Of a DNA stretch of 64,000 bases, positions 10,372-19,050 are shown one piece after another (position 1 is the first letter of the stretch; each line of letters begins with the position of its first letter). This stretch comes from Bradyrhizobium glycinis (GTDB taxonomy: Bacteria; Pseudomonadota; Alphaproteobacteria; Rhizobiales; Xanthobacteraceae). The position numbers and the translations under genes are program-made. The notes under the pieces were generated by a model. It saw only the letters and a list, made by a program, of their open reading frames with translations, made no database searches and was not told where the DNA came from. The stretch lies in assembly GCF_016031655.1 (NCBI RefSeq), contig NZ_JACCHQ010000032.1:1-64000 (forward strand). Direction: 5' to 3'.

Positions 10372-10815
10372 CTACGACGTCAGCTTCGCACCCGCCATCA
10401 GGATATCGCTGGCGATCTGGCTGGAGCGCACTGCGAATTCGTCGCGCAGGCGCACCGCCGCGGCGGGATCGCTTTCGAGCACGCGCTGAAACAGGCTGCG
10501 GGCGACGCGGATGACGGAGGAATGCTCCAGCGCGATCGCGCTCGACGGCCGTTTCATCGGCACCACCAGCGCGAGCTCGCCGATCAGCGCGCCGGGACCG
10601 GCGATCATTTCGGCGCCGGCGCCGTCCTCGACCCGGAAGGCGCCGCGCTGGACCACGAAACCTGCATCGGCGTCGTCGCCGAGATTGAACAGTACGTCGC
10701 CGCGGACGAAGTCACGCTGCTCGGAGCCGATCGCCAGCATGCGCAACGAGGCGTCTCCCAACAGGCGCAGTGTCGGGACACGCTCGAGAAGCGCTACATC
10801 ATCGTCGATTGACAT
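10372..10815 (-). CDS. Stand-alone cyclic nucleotide-binding domain protein
   Basis: 147 residues consisting almost entirely of one cNMP-binding (CAP_ED) beta-barrel. It shows the GDVLFNLGDDADAGFVVQRG entry, the glycine-rich loop and a phosphate-binding-cassette-like segment with PGALIGELALVV. It lacks the classical RxA arginine pattern, and the DNA-binding helix-turn-helix of Crp/Fnr regulators is absent, so it is probably not a direct transcription factor. The ligand is unknown. It lies 58 bp downstream of the CenR-like regulator on the same strand, with a hairpin between them, which suggests co-transcription with attenuation. Confidence 0.8.
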   Translation of the reverse strand: MSIDDDVALLERVPTLRLLGDASLRMLAIGSEQRDFVRGDVLFNLGDDADAGFVVQRGAFRVEDGAGAEMIAGPGALIGELALVVPMKRPSSAIALEHSSVIRVARSLFQRVLESDPAAAVRLRDEFAVRSSQIASDILMAGAKLTS

Positions 10816-10833
10816 TCAGGTCCGAGGCTCGAA

Positions 10834-10862
10834 GGCGTGCGATCTAAAACGATTCGCACGCC
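10834..10862 (-). terminator. Hairpin between the CenR-like gene and the cNMP-binding gene
   Basis: A perfect 9-bp inverted repeat GGCGTGCGA/TCGCACGCC spans an 11-base loop in the short gap between two minus-strand genes. It has no T-tract, so it may be an attenuator, a processing site or an mRNA-stabilising structure rather than a full terminator. Confidence 0.45.
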
Positions 10863-10873
10863 GTCGAAGCGTA

Positions 10874-11560
10874 TCACGGCACCAGCTTGTAGCCACCGGC
10901 TTCCGTCACCAGGATCTCCGGGTTGGCGGCATCCTTCTCGATCTTCTGGCGGAGGCGATAGATGTGGGTTTCCAGCGTGTGGGTGGTGACGCCGGAATTA
11001 TAGCCCCAGACCTCCTGGAGCAGGGTCTCGCGCGACACCGGCATCTGGCCGGCCCGGTAGAGGAAGCGGAGAATCGCGGTTTCCTTCTCGGTGAGGCGGA
11101 CCTTACGGGCATTGGCCGCGGTCAGCATCTTCGAGCCGGGGCGGAAGGAGTAGGGTCCGACCGAGAACACCGCGTCCTCGCTGGCTTCGTGCTGGCGGAG
11201 CTGGGCGCGGATGCGGGCCAGCAGCACGGCGAAGCGGAAGGGCTTTGCGACATAGTCGTTGGCGCCGGATTCCAGGCCCAGGATCGTGTCAGAATCGGTG
11301 TCGTGCCCGGTCAGCATGATGATCGGCGCCTTGAAGCCACCCTTCCGCAGCGAGCGGACAACCTCGCGGCCATCGGTGTCGGGCAGGCCGACATCCATCA
11401 GGACCAGATCGGGGGAATTGGCCTTCGCGGCGCTGGCGCCCTTGGCGCCGGTATCGACAGCAGAAGCCTCGAATTCTTCGTGTAGCGATAATTGCTCCAC
11501 CAACGTATCGCGCAGATCGGTATCGTCATCCACGATCAGGATCTTGCGGGCATTGGCCAT
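10874..11560 (-). CDS. cenR: OmpR-family response regulator, CenR/OtpR-like
   Basis: Two-component response regulator of 228 residues. The receiver carries acidic residues D11-D12, phosphoacceptor D56 (LVLMDVGLP) and the KPF lysine. The C-terminal winged helix reads VRLTEKETAILRFLYRAG, VWGYNSGVTTHTLETHIYRLRQKIE and LVTEAGGYKLVP. The LARIRAQLRQHE linker and this C-terminus match what I recall of Caulobacter CenR and Brucella OtpR, regulators of cell-envelope integrity. The symbol is a family assignment from memory. No partner kinase is adjacent. The start has a weak purine-rich site upstream. Confidence 0.85.
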   Translation of the reverse strand: MANARKILIVDDDTDLRDTLVEQLSLHEEFEASAVDTGAKGASAAKANSPDLVLMDVGLPDTDGREVVRSLRKGGFKAPIIMLTGHDTDSDTILGLESGANDYVAKPFRFAVLLARIRAQLRQHEASEDAVFSVGPYSFRPGSKMLTAANARKVRLTEKETAILRFLYRAGQMPVSRETLLQEVWGYNSGVTTHTLETHIYRLRQKIEKDAANPEILVTEAGGYKLVP

Positions 11561-11738
11561 GGGGGGTCATCCTTTTAGGGTCCGGCTCGGCGGCACATCC
11601 GTGCCGCACCAGCCGCGAGGGGAAGTTTAAGGTCGCCGTTATTATTGTTGTTCGTGTTGAAGTAGTGGGCTGTTACCGATTCACAAGCCAGAAGCACTCT
11701 AACTCAGAATAGCAGGACGTTTTGATGAATGTCCTGTA

Positions 11739-12332
11739 ATGAATTCGACATTGCACATTCACATGAAAAATAAAGCAGCTTCAGTTGGTTATACCAGGAA
11801 TCGAGGCGGCGGGCCGCTCTCGGCAATCCGCGTTAAGCCTGCTGCCGGCAATCCCCGCCGGGGCTGGCTGACGGCCGGAGCGCTGACCATTCCGGTTGCG
11901 CTGGGGCGAGGCGGCATTCTCGCCAACAAGCGCGAGGGCGATGGCGGCACCCCCAGAGGCAGCTTCCGGCCAAGGCAATTGTGGTGGCGGGCCGACCGGC
12001 ACAGCCGTCCCCGGACGTTCCTGCCGGCCCGGATGATCACCGGCGTGGACGCCTGGTGCGAGGATCCGCGGGACCGCCATTACAACCAGAGCATCCGGCT
12101 CGGCGAGGGGCAGGGCGGTGACCGGCTCCAGCGCGCCGACCATCTCTACGACTTCATCATCGAGATCGACCACAACACCCGACCCCGCATCGCCGGCCGC
12201 GGCAGCGCGGTGTTCTTGCACCTTGCCCGCGACAATTTCGGCCCGACCGCCGGCTGCGTCTCCATGACGAAATCCGCGATGCTGCAATTGCTGCGGCGCC
12301 TGGGCCCGCGCACAAAGATCATCATCGGATGA
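11739..12332 (+). CDS. YkuD (L,D-transpeptidase catalytic) domain protein
   Basis: 197 residues with a YkuD-type catalytic motif: H161 in FLHLARDNFGPTAGCVSM and nucleophile C173. Family members form 3-3 peptidoglycan crosslinks or attach lipoproteins. This branch (with GGILANKREGDGGTPRG and the Trp-rich LWWRAD) is widespread in Rhizobiales and poorly studied. I see no signal peptide, so export or a cytosolic role is open. An internal ATG at 11763 is an alternative start, giving a protein eight residues shorter. It diverges from cenR, an envelope-stress regulator, which may be meaningful. Confidence 0.8.
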   Translation: MNSTLHIHMKNKAASVGYTRNRGGGPLSAIRVKPAAGNPRRGWLTAGALTIPVALGRGGILANKREGDGGTPRGSFRPRQLWWRADRHSRPRTFLPARMITGVDAWCEDPRDRHYNQSIRLGEGQGGDRLQRADHLYDFIIEIDHNTRPRIAGRGSAVFLHLARDNFGPTAGCVSMTKSAMLQLLRRLGPRTKIIIG

Positions 12333-12412
12333 GGGGCACATGCTCGACAAGCGCAGCGCCCTTCGTGGTGCGCGGCCGAGCCGCGCCTGTCTCGGCACTG
12401 TACCCTGTGCCC

Positions 12413-12582
12413 TGGGTCCCGGCTCTGCGCCGCAACGCTTGGGCGTTCCAGCTTGTCCGGGAGACGACAGGGAGCACCGAGGGCGCACCTTGTTCCGTCA
12501 TTGCGAGGAGCCCTTGCGACGAAGCAATCCAGACTCTTTGCGCGGAGGGACTCTGGATTGCTTCGCTTCGCTCGCAATGACG
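12413..12582. repeat. Intergenic repeats, including family B copy 1
   Basis: 12496-12582 is a family B palindromic repeat: CGTCATTGCGAGGAG at the left and CTCGCAATGACG at the right, with GCAATCCAGA facing TCTGGATTGC inside. Other copies lie at 20763, 25792 and 43249. The stretch just before it (12413-12475, CCCGGCTCTGCGCCGC...TCCGGGAGACG) looks like a separate repeat fragment of a type common in Bradyrhizobium. Together they fill most of the 293-base gap between the YkuD and YggS genes. Confidence 0.8.
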
Positions 12583-12625
12583 AAATCGAGGACCTGTATG
12601 GCTCCCCGGACCCGGCTTACGGCAA

Positions 12626-13315
12626 CTACCGATGCCCGAAGATGGCGCTGCCGACGCGCACATGGGTGGCGCCCAGCATGATGGCGGTCGCGAAATCGGC
12701 GCTCATGCCCATCGAGAGATTCGTCAAGCCATTGCGCGCGGCAATCTTGGCGGTGAGCGCAAAGTGCGCGGCGGGCGGCTCGTCGACCGGCGGGATGCAC
12801 ATCAATCCGGAGATCGTCAGCCCGTAGGTGTCGCGGCAGCTTGCAATGAAGGCATCGGCCTCGCCGGGGGCAATCCCGGCCTTCTGCGGCTCCTCGCCGG
12901 TGTTGATCTGAACGAACAGCTGCGGGTGCCTGTTCTGGGATTCGATTTCCTTGGCTAACGCTTGGCAAATGCTCGGACGGTCGACCGAATGGATGGCGTC
13001 GAACAGCGCGACCGCCTCTTTCGCCTTGTTGGATTGCAGCGGCCCGATCAGATGCAGCGCGATATCCGGGTAAGCAGACGTTAACGCCGGCCACTTGGCT
13101 TTGGCCTCCTGCACCCGATTCTCGCCAAATGCGCGCTGTCCGGCGGCGATAACCGGGATAATTGCATCGGCCGCGAACGTCTTGGACACGGCGATCAGCG
13201 TGACCGAGGCGCGATCACGCTGCGCGTCCCTGCAGGCGCGTGCAATTTCGGCTTCGACCGCGGCGAGCGCGTTTGGTGAATGGCCGGTTACCGGCGCGCC
13301 GTTGGCTTCCGTCAT
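12626..13315 (-). CDS. YggS/PROSC-family PLP-binding protein
   Basis: Cytosolic PLP-homeostasis protein of 229 residues with an alanine-racemase-like TIM barrel. The PLP lysine is K45 in LIAVSKTFAADAI. The segments FGENRVQEA, LHLIGPLQSNKAK, QINTGEEPQKAG and LSMGMSADFATAIMLGATHVRVGSAIFG are all diagnostic. Family members buffer pyridoxal phosphate and affect amino- and keto-acid balance without a clear enzymatic reaction. It is transcribed away from the downstream diguanylate cyclase. Confidence 0.94.
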   Translation of the reverse strand: MTEANGAPVTGHSPNALAAVEAEIARACRDAQRDRASVTLIAVSKTFAADAIIPVIAAGQRAFGENRVQEAKAKWPALTSAYPDIALHLIGPLQSNKAKEAVALFDAIHSVDRPSICQALAKEIESQNRHPQLFVQINTGEEPQKAGIAPGEADAFIASCRDTYGLTISGLMCIPPVDEPPAAHFALTAKIAARNGLTNLSMGMSADFATAIMLGATHVRVGSAIFGHR

Positions 13316-13424
13316 GACGTCTCTTTGTTGTGACCCGAGCCCGAGTTAGGTCCAACTTTATCGAGTTCAAGAAACAGTTTTTGAACCCTTCGTTTTACCT
13401 TAGCCCGCGGGGTGGGTAGCGAAA

Positions 13425-15128
13425 ATGGCAAGCGTCAGTCTCAACCGCAAGCGCGCGAAACTCAAGCAGGTTCTCGGAATCCGGGCGCGGCTTGCGTTGC
13501 TCGCGGTGATTCTCGTGACGCCCTTGATGATCGAGCGCATCCGTTCCCTCGAAGACACGCGCGCGCGGCAAGTTGCGCAGGCCGCGGCTGAATTCACCAC
13601 GGTGGCAAGGCACAGCGCCGATGCGCAGCGCCAGGTCATCTCGTCGGTCGAGACCATCCTGAAATCCGAGGCCTTTATCCGCGCCTCCGCCGGCGGCATC
13701 AGCAAGAGTTGCGACGTGCTGCGCGCGAGCCTGCCGTCGAGCCTTCCCTGGATCCGCACGCTTCTGATCGCCGGCCAGGACGGCCGCATCCAATGCGCCA
13801 CCAACAACATGTATGTCGGCCTCGATCTCAGTGACCGGCCGTACTTCCAGCAGGCCCAGGAAACCGGCCGCTTCGTGCTGAGCGACTTCATCATGTCGCG
13901 ACCGGTACCCTCGCCGACGGTAATGGCGGTTTATCCGGTTTCCGCCTTCAGCGGCGTGGCCGATGCGGTCGTGCTCGCCACCGTCAATCTCGACTGGATG
14001 TCGAAGGTCATGAACAATCTGGGCGGTCGCGCCGGCATCACCGCGGTGCTGGTCGACAGCGCGGGCACAGTGCTGGCGGCCCCGGCCGATCAGCACAGCG
14101 CGGTCGGCCGTCCGCTCGACAACATGCCGCTGATGTCCGCAATCGCCGACAAGGCGCTGCGCTCCGATCAGGATGAGGGTTCGCTGTCCTTCCTCGCCGC
14201 CGACGGCTCCCGCCGCGCGGTCAGCTATATCCGCATCGCCGGCACCAATGCCCGCCTGATCGCCAGCATCGACGAAGACAAGGTGTCCGCAGCGGTCAGC
14301 CGCGACATCCGCACCGCCTATCTGCAGCTCGCCTTCGTCCTCATGTTCGTCCTGCTCGGCGCGCTGATCGCCGCCGAAAAGCTCGTGATCAAGCCGATCG
14401 AGATGCTCGCCGACATGGCCAAGCGGCTCGGCGAAGGCGACCTGTCGGCGCGCGCCGCGCGCAATCGCCTGCCCGCCGAGTTCGTGCCGCTGGCCCGCGC
14501 GTTCAACGCGATGGCCGCGCAGCTGAGCCAGCGCGAGCGCGAGCTGATCGCAAGCAACGACCGCCTGACGGTGATGGCTTCGATCGACATGCTGTCCGGT
14601 CTCGCCAACCGCCGCGGTTTCCAGAGCCGGCTGGATTTCGAATGGATGCGCGCGCAGCAATATGGCAGCGAGCTGGCGCTTCTGATGATCGACGTCGATC
14701 ATTTCAAACTGTTCAACGACACCTACGGCCATCTCGAAGGCGATTCCTGCCTGACGCGGCTCGGCGAATCGCTGTCCGGCATCGCGGCCGACACGATGGG
14801 CTTTGCGGCGCGGTATGGCGGCGAGGAGTTCTGCCTGCTGCTGCCGAACACCGACGTGACGCGCGCCGTCGAGATCGGCGAGCAGGTGCGTTCGGCCGTG
14901 CTGAGACTCTGTCTGCCGCACATCACCTCGAACCACATGATCGTCACGGTCTCGATCGGCGTCGCCGCGACCAAGCCGAACGAGACCCTGCGCCCAGGCG
15001 ACCTGATCGAAGCCGCAGACGCCGCGCTCTACGCCGCCAAGCACCGCGGCCGCAACAACGTCGTCGAGCACGGCGTGCAGGCGATCGAGACCAGCGCGGC
15101 CGGCATGATGATGGTGGCGAGCGCCTAA
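13425..15128 (+). CDS. Membrane diguanylate cyclase with periplasmic Cache sensor, HAMP and GGDEF
   Basis: 567 residues. TM1 lies at about 24-42 and a periplasmic double-Cache-like sensor at about 45-295 (SDRPYFQQAQETGRFVLSDF is typical). TM2 spans about 300-320, HAMP about 321-375 and GGDEF about 385-555. The active site is GGEEF at 465-469. No RxxD inhibitory site stands five residues upstream (the sequence there is ADTMGFAARY), so product inhibition through the I-site is not expected. It would make c-di-GMP in response to a periplasmic ligand, possibly a carboxylate or amino acid as for other Cache sensors. A second cyclase gene follows in convergent orientation. Confidence 0.93.
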   Translation: MASVSLNRKRAKLKQVLGIRARLALLAVILVTPLMIERIRSLEDTRARQVAQAAAEFTTVARHSADAQRQVISSVETILKSEAFIRASAGGISKSCDVLRASLPSSLPWIRTLLIAGQDGRIQCATNNMYVGLDLSDRPYFQQAQETGRFVLSDFIMSRPVPSPTVMAVYPVSAFSGVADAVVLATVNLDWMSKVMNNLGGRAGITAVLVDSAGTVLAAPADQHSAVGRPLDNMPLMSAIADKALRSDQDEGSLSFLAADGSRRAVSYIRIAGTNARLIASIDEDKVSAAVSRDIRTAYLQLAFVLMFVLLGALIAAEKLVIKPIEMLADMAKRLGEGDLSARAARNRLPAEFVPLARAFNAMAAQLSQRERELIASNDRLTVMASIDMLSGLANRRGFQSRLDFEWMRAQQYGSELALLMIDVDHFKLFNDTYGHLEGDSCLTRLGESLSGIAADTMGFAARYGGEEFCLLLPNTDVTRAVEIGEQVRSAVLRLCLPHITSNHMIVTVSIGVAATKPNETLRPGDLIEAADAALYAAKHRGRNNVVEHGVQAIETSAAGMMMVASA

Positions 15129-15187
15129 AGCGCTGGTTCTTCACCTCGCCCAGCTTGCGGGGAGAGGGAGCATACCGTCGCTGACCG
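15129..15187. repeat. Fragment of repeat family C between two diguanylate cyclase genes
   Basis: CACCTCGCCCAGCTTGCGGG then GAGAGGGAGC resembles one half of the family C palindrome seen complete at 36725-36846 and 40481-40602. It occupies the short convergent gap. Confidence 0.5.
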
Positions 15188-16234
15188 CTACCCCGCAGCC
15201 CCGGCCCGCTCGAGCTCGATCTCCGTCACCACACGATTACGACCGCCGCCCTTGGCGAGATAGAGCGCGCGGTCGCAGCGCTCGATCAGATCCGTCATCG
15301 TCTCGCCGACCCGATATTGCGCCACGCCGATCGACACGCTGATGCTGGGCAGGGTCTCGCCGGTCGAACGACGCGTGATCGTGGCTTCGGCGATCGCGCG
15401 CCTGATGCGTTCGGCGATCTCGGCGCAAGCGGCCAGATCGGCGTCCGGCAGCACCGCGATCAGCTCCTCGCCGCCATAGCGGGCCGGCAGATCCTGCGCG
15501 CGAACCTTCTCGCGCAGCACCTTGGCCATCAGGCGCAGCACCTGGTCGCCGACGCCGTGGCCGAAATTGTCGTTGAACGACTTGAAGTGGTCGATGTCGA
15601 GCATCAGCACGCTGAGCGGCTCGCCCCATTCCGCGGTCGTCTGCGCCTTGCGCAGGAATTCGTCGAGGGCCCGCCGATTCGCCAGCCCGGTCAGCGTGTC
15701 GGTCCGGGCGCGCTGCTCGGACCGCGACAGCGAATCGCGAATCACGTCGAGCTCGCGGGTCTTTTCCGCAAAGCCCGCCTCCAGCCGCGTCGCCCGCGTG
15801 GCGGCCCGCGCCAGCTCGTTCATGAGCTGGGCAACCAGCAGCTTTGGATCGACGCCGGCCTTGCCCTGGTCGGCCACCTGGCTGATGACCTGCATCTGCG
15901 AATGATTGTCGGCGATCGCCGTCGCCAGAAACTCCTTCGCCGTCCCCATCAGGGCCTGCAGCCGCTCGGAGGTGTCGACCACGGCGGCACTCACTTTCGG
16001 CGCGACGTAGGTCTCGAACAGATCCTGATTGGTTTGGGCGTCGAAGGGACGATTGTGATCGATCAGGAGATCGATCGCATTGCGCAGATCGTCATGGCTG
16101 CCCGCGAAATACTGGAACCAGACGGCAAAATTGGCCGGAGTTGGAGCAATCCGCTGTTCGGCCATGCTCCGCATCGCCCGTCCGGCGACGGACGCGGCGT
16201 AGTCGTAATCGGGATCGTCGAAGCTGGAATCCAT
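15188..16234 (-). CDS. Soluble diguanylate cyclase with I-site
   Basis: 348 residues, no membrane segment. The N-terminal region (about 1-175, including APTPANFAVWFQYFAGSHDDL) is a helical domain recurrent in alphaproteobacterial cyclases. A short coiled segment (SLSRSEQRARTD) leads into GGDEF (about 185-345) with GGEEL at 254-258. An allosteric I-site RAQD occupies 245-248, the correct five residues upstream, so feedback inhibition by c-di-GMP is expected, unlike the neighbouring cyclase. I chose the ATG at 16234 (MDSSFDDPDYDY). Upstream in-frame codons cover a repeat-rich promoter region. It diverges from leuS. Confidence 0.92.
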   Translation of the reverse strand: MDSSFDDPDYDYAASVAGRAMRSMAEQRIAPTPANFAVWFQYFAGSHDDLRNAIDLLIDHNRPFDAQTNQDLFETYVAPKVSAAVVDTSERLQALMGTAKEFLATAIADNHSQMQVISQVADQGKAGVDPKLLVAQLMNELARAATRATRLEAGFAEKTRELDVIRDSLSRSEQRARTDTLTGLANRRALDEFLRKAQTTAEWGEPLSVLMLDIDHFKSFNDNFGHGVGDQVLRLMAKVLREKVRAQDLPARYGGEELIAVLPDADLAACAEIAERIRRAIAEATITRRSTGETLPSISVSIGVAQYRVGETMTDLIERCDRALYLAKGGGRNRVVTEIELERAGAAG

Positions 16235-16425
16235 GTGCGGTAACGCGGGCCCTGTCGGACCGCAAATTGGCATTGACCCCTTAATCACACCCCAACGCGG
16301 GCCCTCGTAGTTATGCGGAGGCGTCGTCAAAGTTCCAGAACGCGGCAACCCATTGACCCCTTAAGGTCTTCTATGGCCTAGTCCGCCGTCTTGAGACGGC
16401 CGAACCACGAAAACCCAACGATTCC
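16235..16425. promoter_or_regulatory. Divergent promoter region with direct repeats
   Basis: The gap between the I-site cyclase and leuS contains CATTGACCCCTTAA twice, at 16271-16284 and 16351-16364, exactly 80 bases apart. AACGCGGGCCCT also occurs twice, at 16242 and 16294. TTGAC inside the repeat could serve as a -35 element. The duplication may be a regulatory pair or a small tandem duplication. Confidence 0.5.
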
Positions 16426-19050
16426 ATGACCTCCGAACGCTATAACGCCCGCGACGCCGAACCGCGCTGGCAACGCCTCTGGGACGAGCAGGCGATCTTC
16501 GTCTCCAAGAACGACGATCCGCGGCCGAAATATTACGTGCTCGAGATGTTCCCCTACCCGTCCGGGCGCATCCATATCGGCCATGTCCGGAATTACACGC
16601 TCGGCGACGTGCTGGCCCGCTTCATGCGCGCCAAGGGGTTCAACGTGCTGCATCCGATGGGGTGGGACGCCTTCGGCCTGCCGGCCGAGAACGCCGCGAT
16701 TGAGCGCAAGGTGGCGCCGAAAGCCTGGACCTACGACAACATCGCCGCGATGAAGAAGCAGCTCCGCTCGATCGGGCTGTCGCTGGACTGGTCCAGGGAG
16801 ATCGCGACCTGCGATCCCTCCTATTACAAGCACCAGCAGAAGATGTTCCTGGACTTCCTGCGCGCAGGGCTTGCCGAGCGCGAGAAGCGCAAGGTGAACT
16901 GGGACCCCGTCGATATGACCGTGCTCGCCAACGAGCAGGTGATCGACGGCCGCGGCTGGCGTTCGGGCGCCGTGGTCGAGCAGCGCGAGATGAACCAGTG
17001 GGTCTTCAAGATCACGAAGTACTCGCAGGAGCTCTTGAGCGCATTGGACGGGCTGGACCGCTGGCCCGACAAGGTGCGGCTGATGCAGCGCAACTGGATC
17101 GGCCGCTCCGAGGGCCTGTTGATCCGCTTCGCGCTGGATGCAGCGACGACGCCGGCCGGCGAGAGCGAGCTGAAGATTTTCACGACGCGGCCGGACACGC
17201 TGTTCGGCGCGAAGTTCATGGCGATCTCGGCGGATCATCCGCTGGCACAGGCCGCCGCGTCGAAGAACCCGAAACTCGCGGAGTTCATCGCCGAGATCAA
17301 GAAGATCGGCACCGCGCAGGAGATCATCGATACCGCTGAGAAACAGGGTTTCGACACCGGCATCCGCGCGGTGCACCCGTTCGATCCCTCCTGGAAGCTG
17401 CCGGTCTATGTCGCCAATTTCGTGCTGATGGAATACGGCACCGGCGCCATCTTCGGCTGCCCGGCGCACGACCAGCGCGACCTCGACTTCGTCAACAAGT
17501 ACAATCTCGGCAACACGCCCGTCGTATGCCCGGAAGGCCAGGACCCGAAGAGCTTCGTCATCACCGACACCGCCTATGACGGTGACGGCCGCATGATCAA
17601 TTCGCGCTTCCTGGACGGCATGACCATCGAGCAGGCCAAGGAAGAGGTGGCGAAGCGGCTCGAGACGGAGCTGCGCGGCAATGCGCCCGTCGGCGAGCGG
17701 CAGGTGAATTTCCGTCTGCGCGACTGGGGCATTTCGCGCCAGCGCTATTGGGGCTGCCCGATTCCCGTCATTCATTGTCCAAAGTGCGACGTGGTGCCGG
17801 TGCCGGATGCCGACCTGCCTGTGAAGCTGCCCGACGATGCGACCTTCGACAGGCCGGGCAACGCGCTCGATCATCATCCGACCTGGAAGCACGTCACTTG
17901 CCCGCAATGCGGCGGCAAAGCCCAACGCGAAACCGACACCATGGACACCTTCGTGGATTCGTCCTGGTACTTCGCGCGCTTCACCGATCCCTGGAACGAG
18001 ACAACGCCAACGACGCCTGTGGTCGCCAACCGCATGCTGCCGGTCGACCAATATATCGGCGGCGTCGAGCACGCGATCCTGCATCTGCTCTACAGCCGCT
18101 TCTTCACCCGCGCGATGAAAGCGACGGGGCATGTCGCGCTGGACGAGCCGTTCGCCGGCATGTTCACGCAAGGCATGGTGGTGCACGAGACCTACCAGAA
18201 GGCCGACGGCACCTATGTGCAGCCGGCCGAGGTGAAGGTCGAGGTCGGCGGCAACGGACGGCGCGCCACGCTGCTGACGACAGGCGAAGACATCTCGATC
18301 GGCCCGATCGAGAAGATGTCCAAGTCGAAGAAGAACACGGTCGACCCCGACGACATCATCGAGACCTATGGCGCCGACGTCGCCCGCTGGTTCATGCTGT
18401 CGGACTCCCCGCCCGACCGCGACGTGATCTGGAGCGACGAGCGCGTCCAGGGCGCCTCCCGCTTCGTGCAGCGGCTGTGGCGTCTGGTGAACGATTCCGT
18501 CGAGCTCGGCAAAGCCGCGCCGGCAGCCCGACCGGCCAGCTTCGGCCCGGTCGCCACGGCGTTGCGCAAGGCCGCCCATGGCGCGCTGGACAAGGTCACC
18601 ACCGGCATCGAGCGGCTGCACTTCAACGTTTGCCTGGCCCATATCCGCGAATTCACCAATGTCTTCTCCGAGGTGCTCCAGCGCCCCGGCCAGCCTGCCC
18701 CGGATCTCGCCTGGGCGATCCAGGAGGCCAGCCAAATCCTGGTCCAGCTGTTCTCGCCGATGATGCCGCATCTGGCCGAGGAGTGCTGGCAGGTTCTGGG
18801 CCGAGCGGGGCTGGTGTCGGAGGCCGATTGGCCGCAAATCGAACGCGATCTGCTGGTTGAAGACAGCGTGACCCTGGTGGTCCAGGTCAACGGCAAGAAG
18901 CGGGGTGAGGTCACAGTTGCAACAGCGGCCCAAAATCCGGAAATCGAGGCTGCCGTTTTGGCCCTCGATGCGGTAAAGCTGGCCCTGGACGGCAAGCCCG
19001 TCCGCAAGGTGATCATCGTCCCCAAGAGGATCGTGAATGTTGTCGGCTAG
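16426..19050 (+). CDS. leuS: Leucine--tRNA ligase
   Basis: Class I synthetase of 874 residues. Signature HIGH is at 50-53 (YPSGRIHIGHVRNYT) and KMSKS at 630-634. The editing domain CP1 (about 225-420) has the TTRPDTLFGAKFMAI threonine-rich motif and the MEYGTGAIFGCPAHDQRD stretch with the conserved Asp. The catalytic core contains FVDSSWYFARF, the anticodon domain follows, and the C-terminal domain ends VRKVIIVPKRIVNVV. Length is as expected. The stop overlaps lptE by 14 bases, so the two are translationally coupled. A long open frame on the opposite strand is an artefact. Confidence 0.98.
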   Translation: MTSERYNARDAEPRWQRLWDEQAIFVSKNDDPRPKYYVLEMFPYPSGRIHIGHVRNYTLGDVLARFMRAKGFNVLHPMGWDAFGLPAENAAIERKVAPKAWTYDNIAAMKKQLRSIGLSLDWSREIATCDPSYYKHQQKMFLDFLRAGLAEREKRKVNWDPVDMTVLANEQVIDGRGWRSGAVVEQREMNQWVFKITKYSQELLSALDGLDRWPDKVRLMQRNWIGRSEGLLIRFALDAATTPAGESELKIFTTRPDTLFGAKFMAISADHPLAQAAASKNPKLAEFIAEIKKIGTAQEIIDTAEKQGFDTGIRAVHPFDPSWKLPVYVANFVLMEYGTGAIFGCPAHDQRDLDFVNKYNLGNTPVVCPEGQDPKSFVITDTAYDGDGRMINSRFLDGMTIEQAKEEVAKRLETELRGNAPVGERQVNFRLRDWGISRQRYWGCPIPVIHCPKCDVVPVPDADLPVKLPDDATFDRPGNALDHHPTWKHVTCPQCGGKAQRETDTMDTFVDSSWYFARFTDPWNETTPTTPVVANRMLPVDQYIGGVEHAILHLLYSRFFTRAMKATGHVALDEPFAGMFTQGMVVHETYQKADGTYVQPAEVKVEVGGNGRRATLLTTGEDISIGPIEKMSKSKKNTVDPDDIIETYGADVARWFMLSDSPPDRDVIWSDERVQGASRFVQRLWRLVNDSVELGKAAPAARPASFGPVATALRKAAHGALDKVTTGIERLHFNVCLAHIREFTNVFSEVLQRPGQPAPDLAWAIQEASQILVQLFSPMMPHLAEECWQVLGRAGLVSEADWPQIERDLLVEDSVTLVVQVNGKKRGEVTVATAAQNPEIEAAVLALDAVKLALDGKPVRKVIIVPKRIVNVVG

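Noticed and set aside
16271..16364. CCTTAA repeats considered as CtrA sites
   Set aside because: The two TTAA are 80 bases apart, not separated by seven, so they do not form the CtrA box. Kept only as an unexplained direct repeat.
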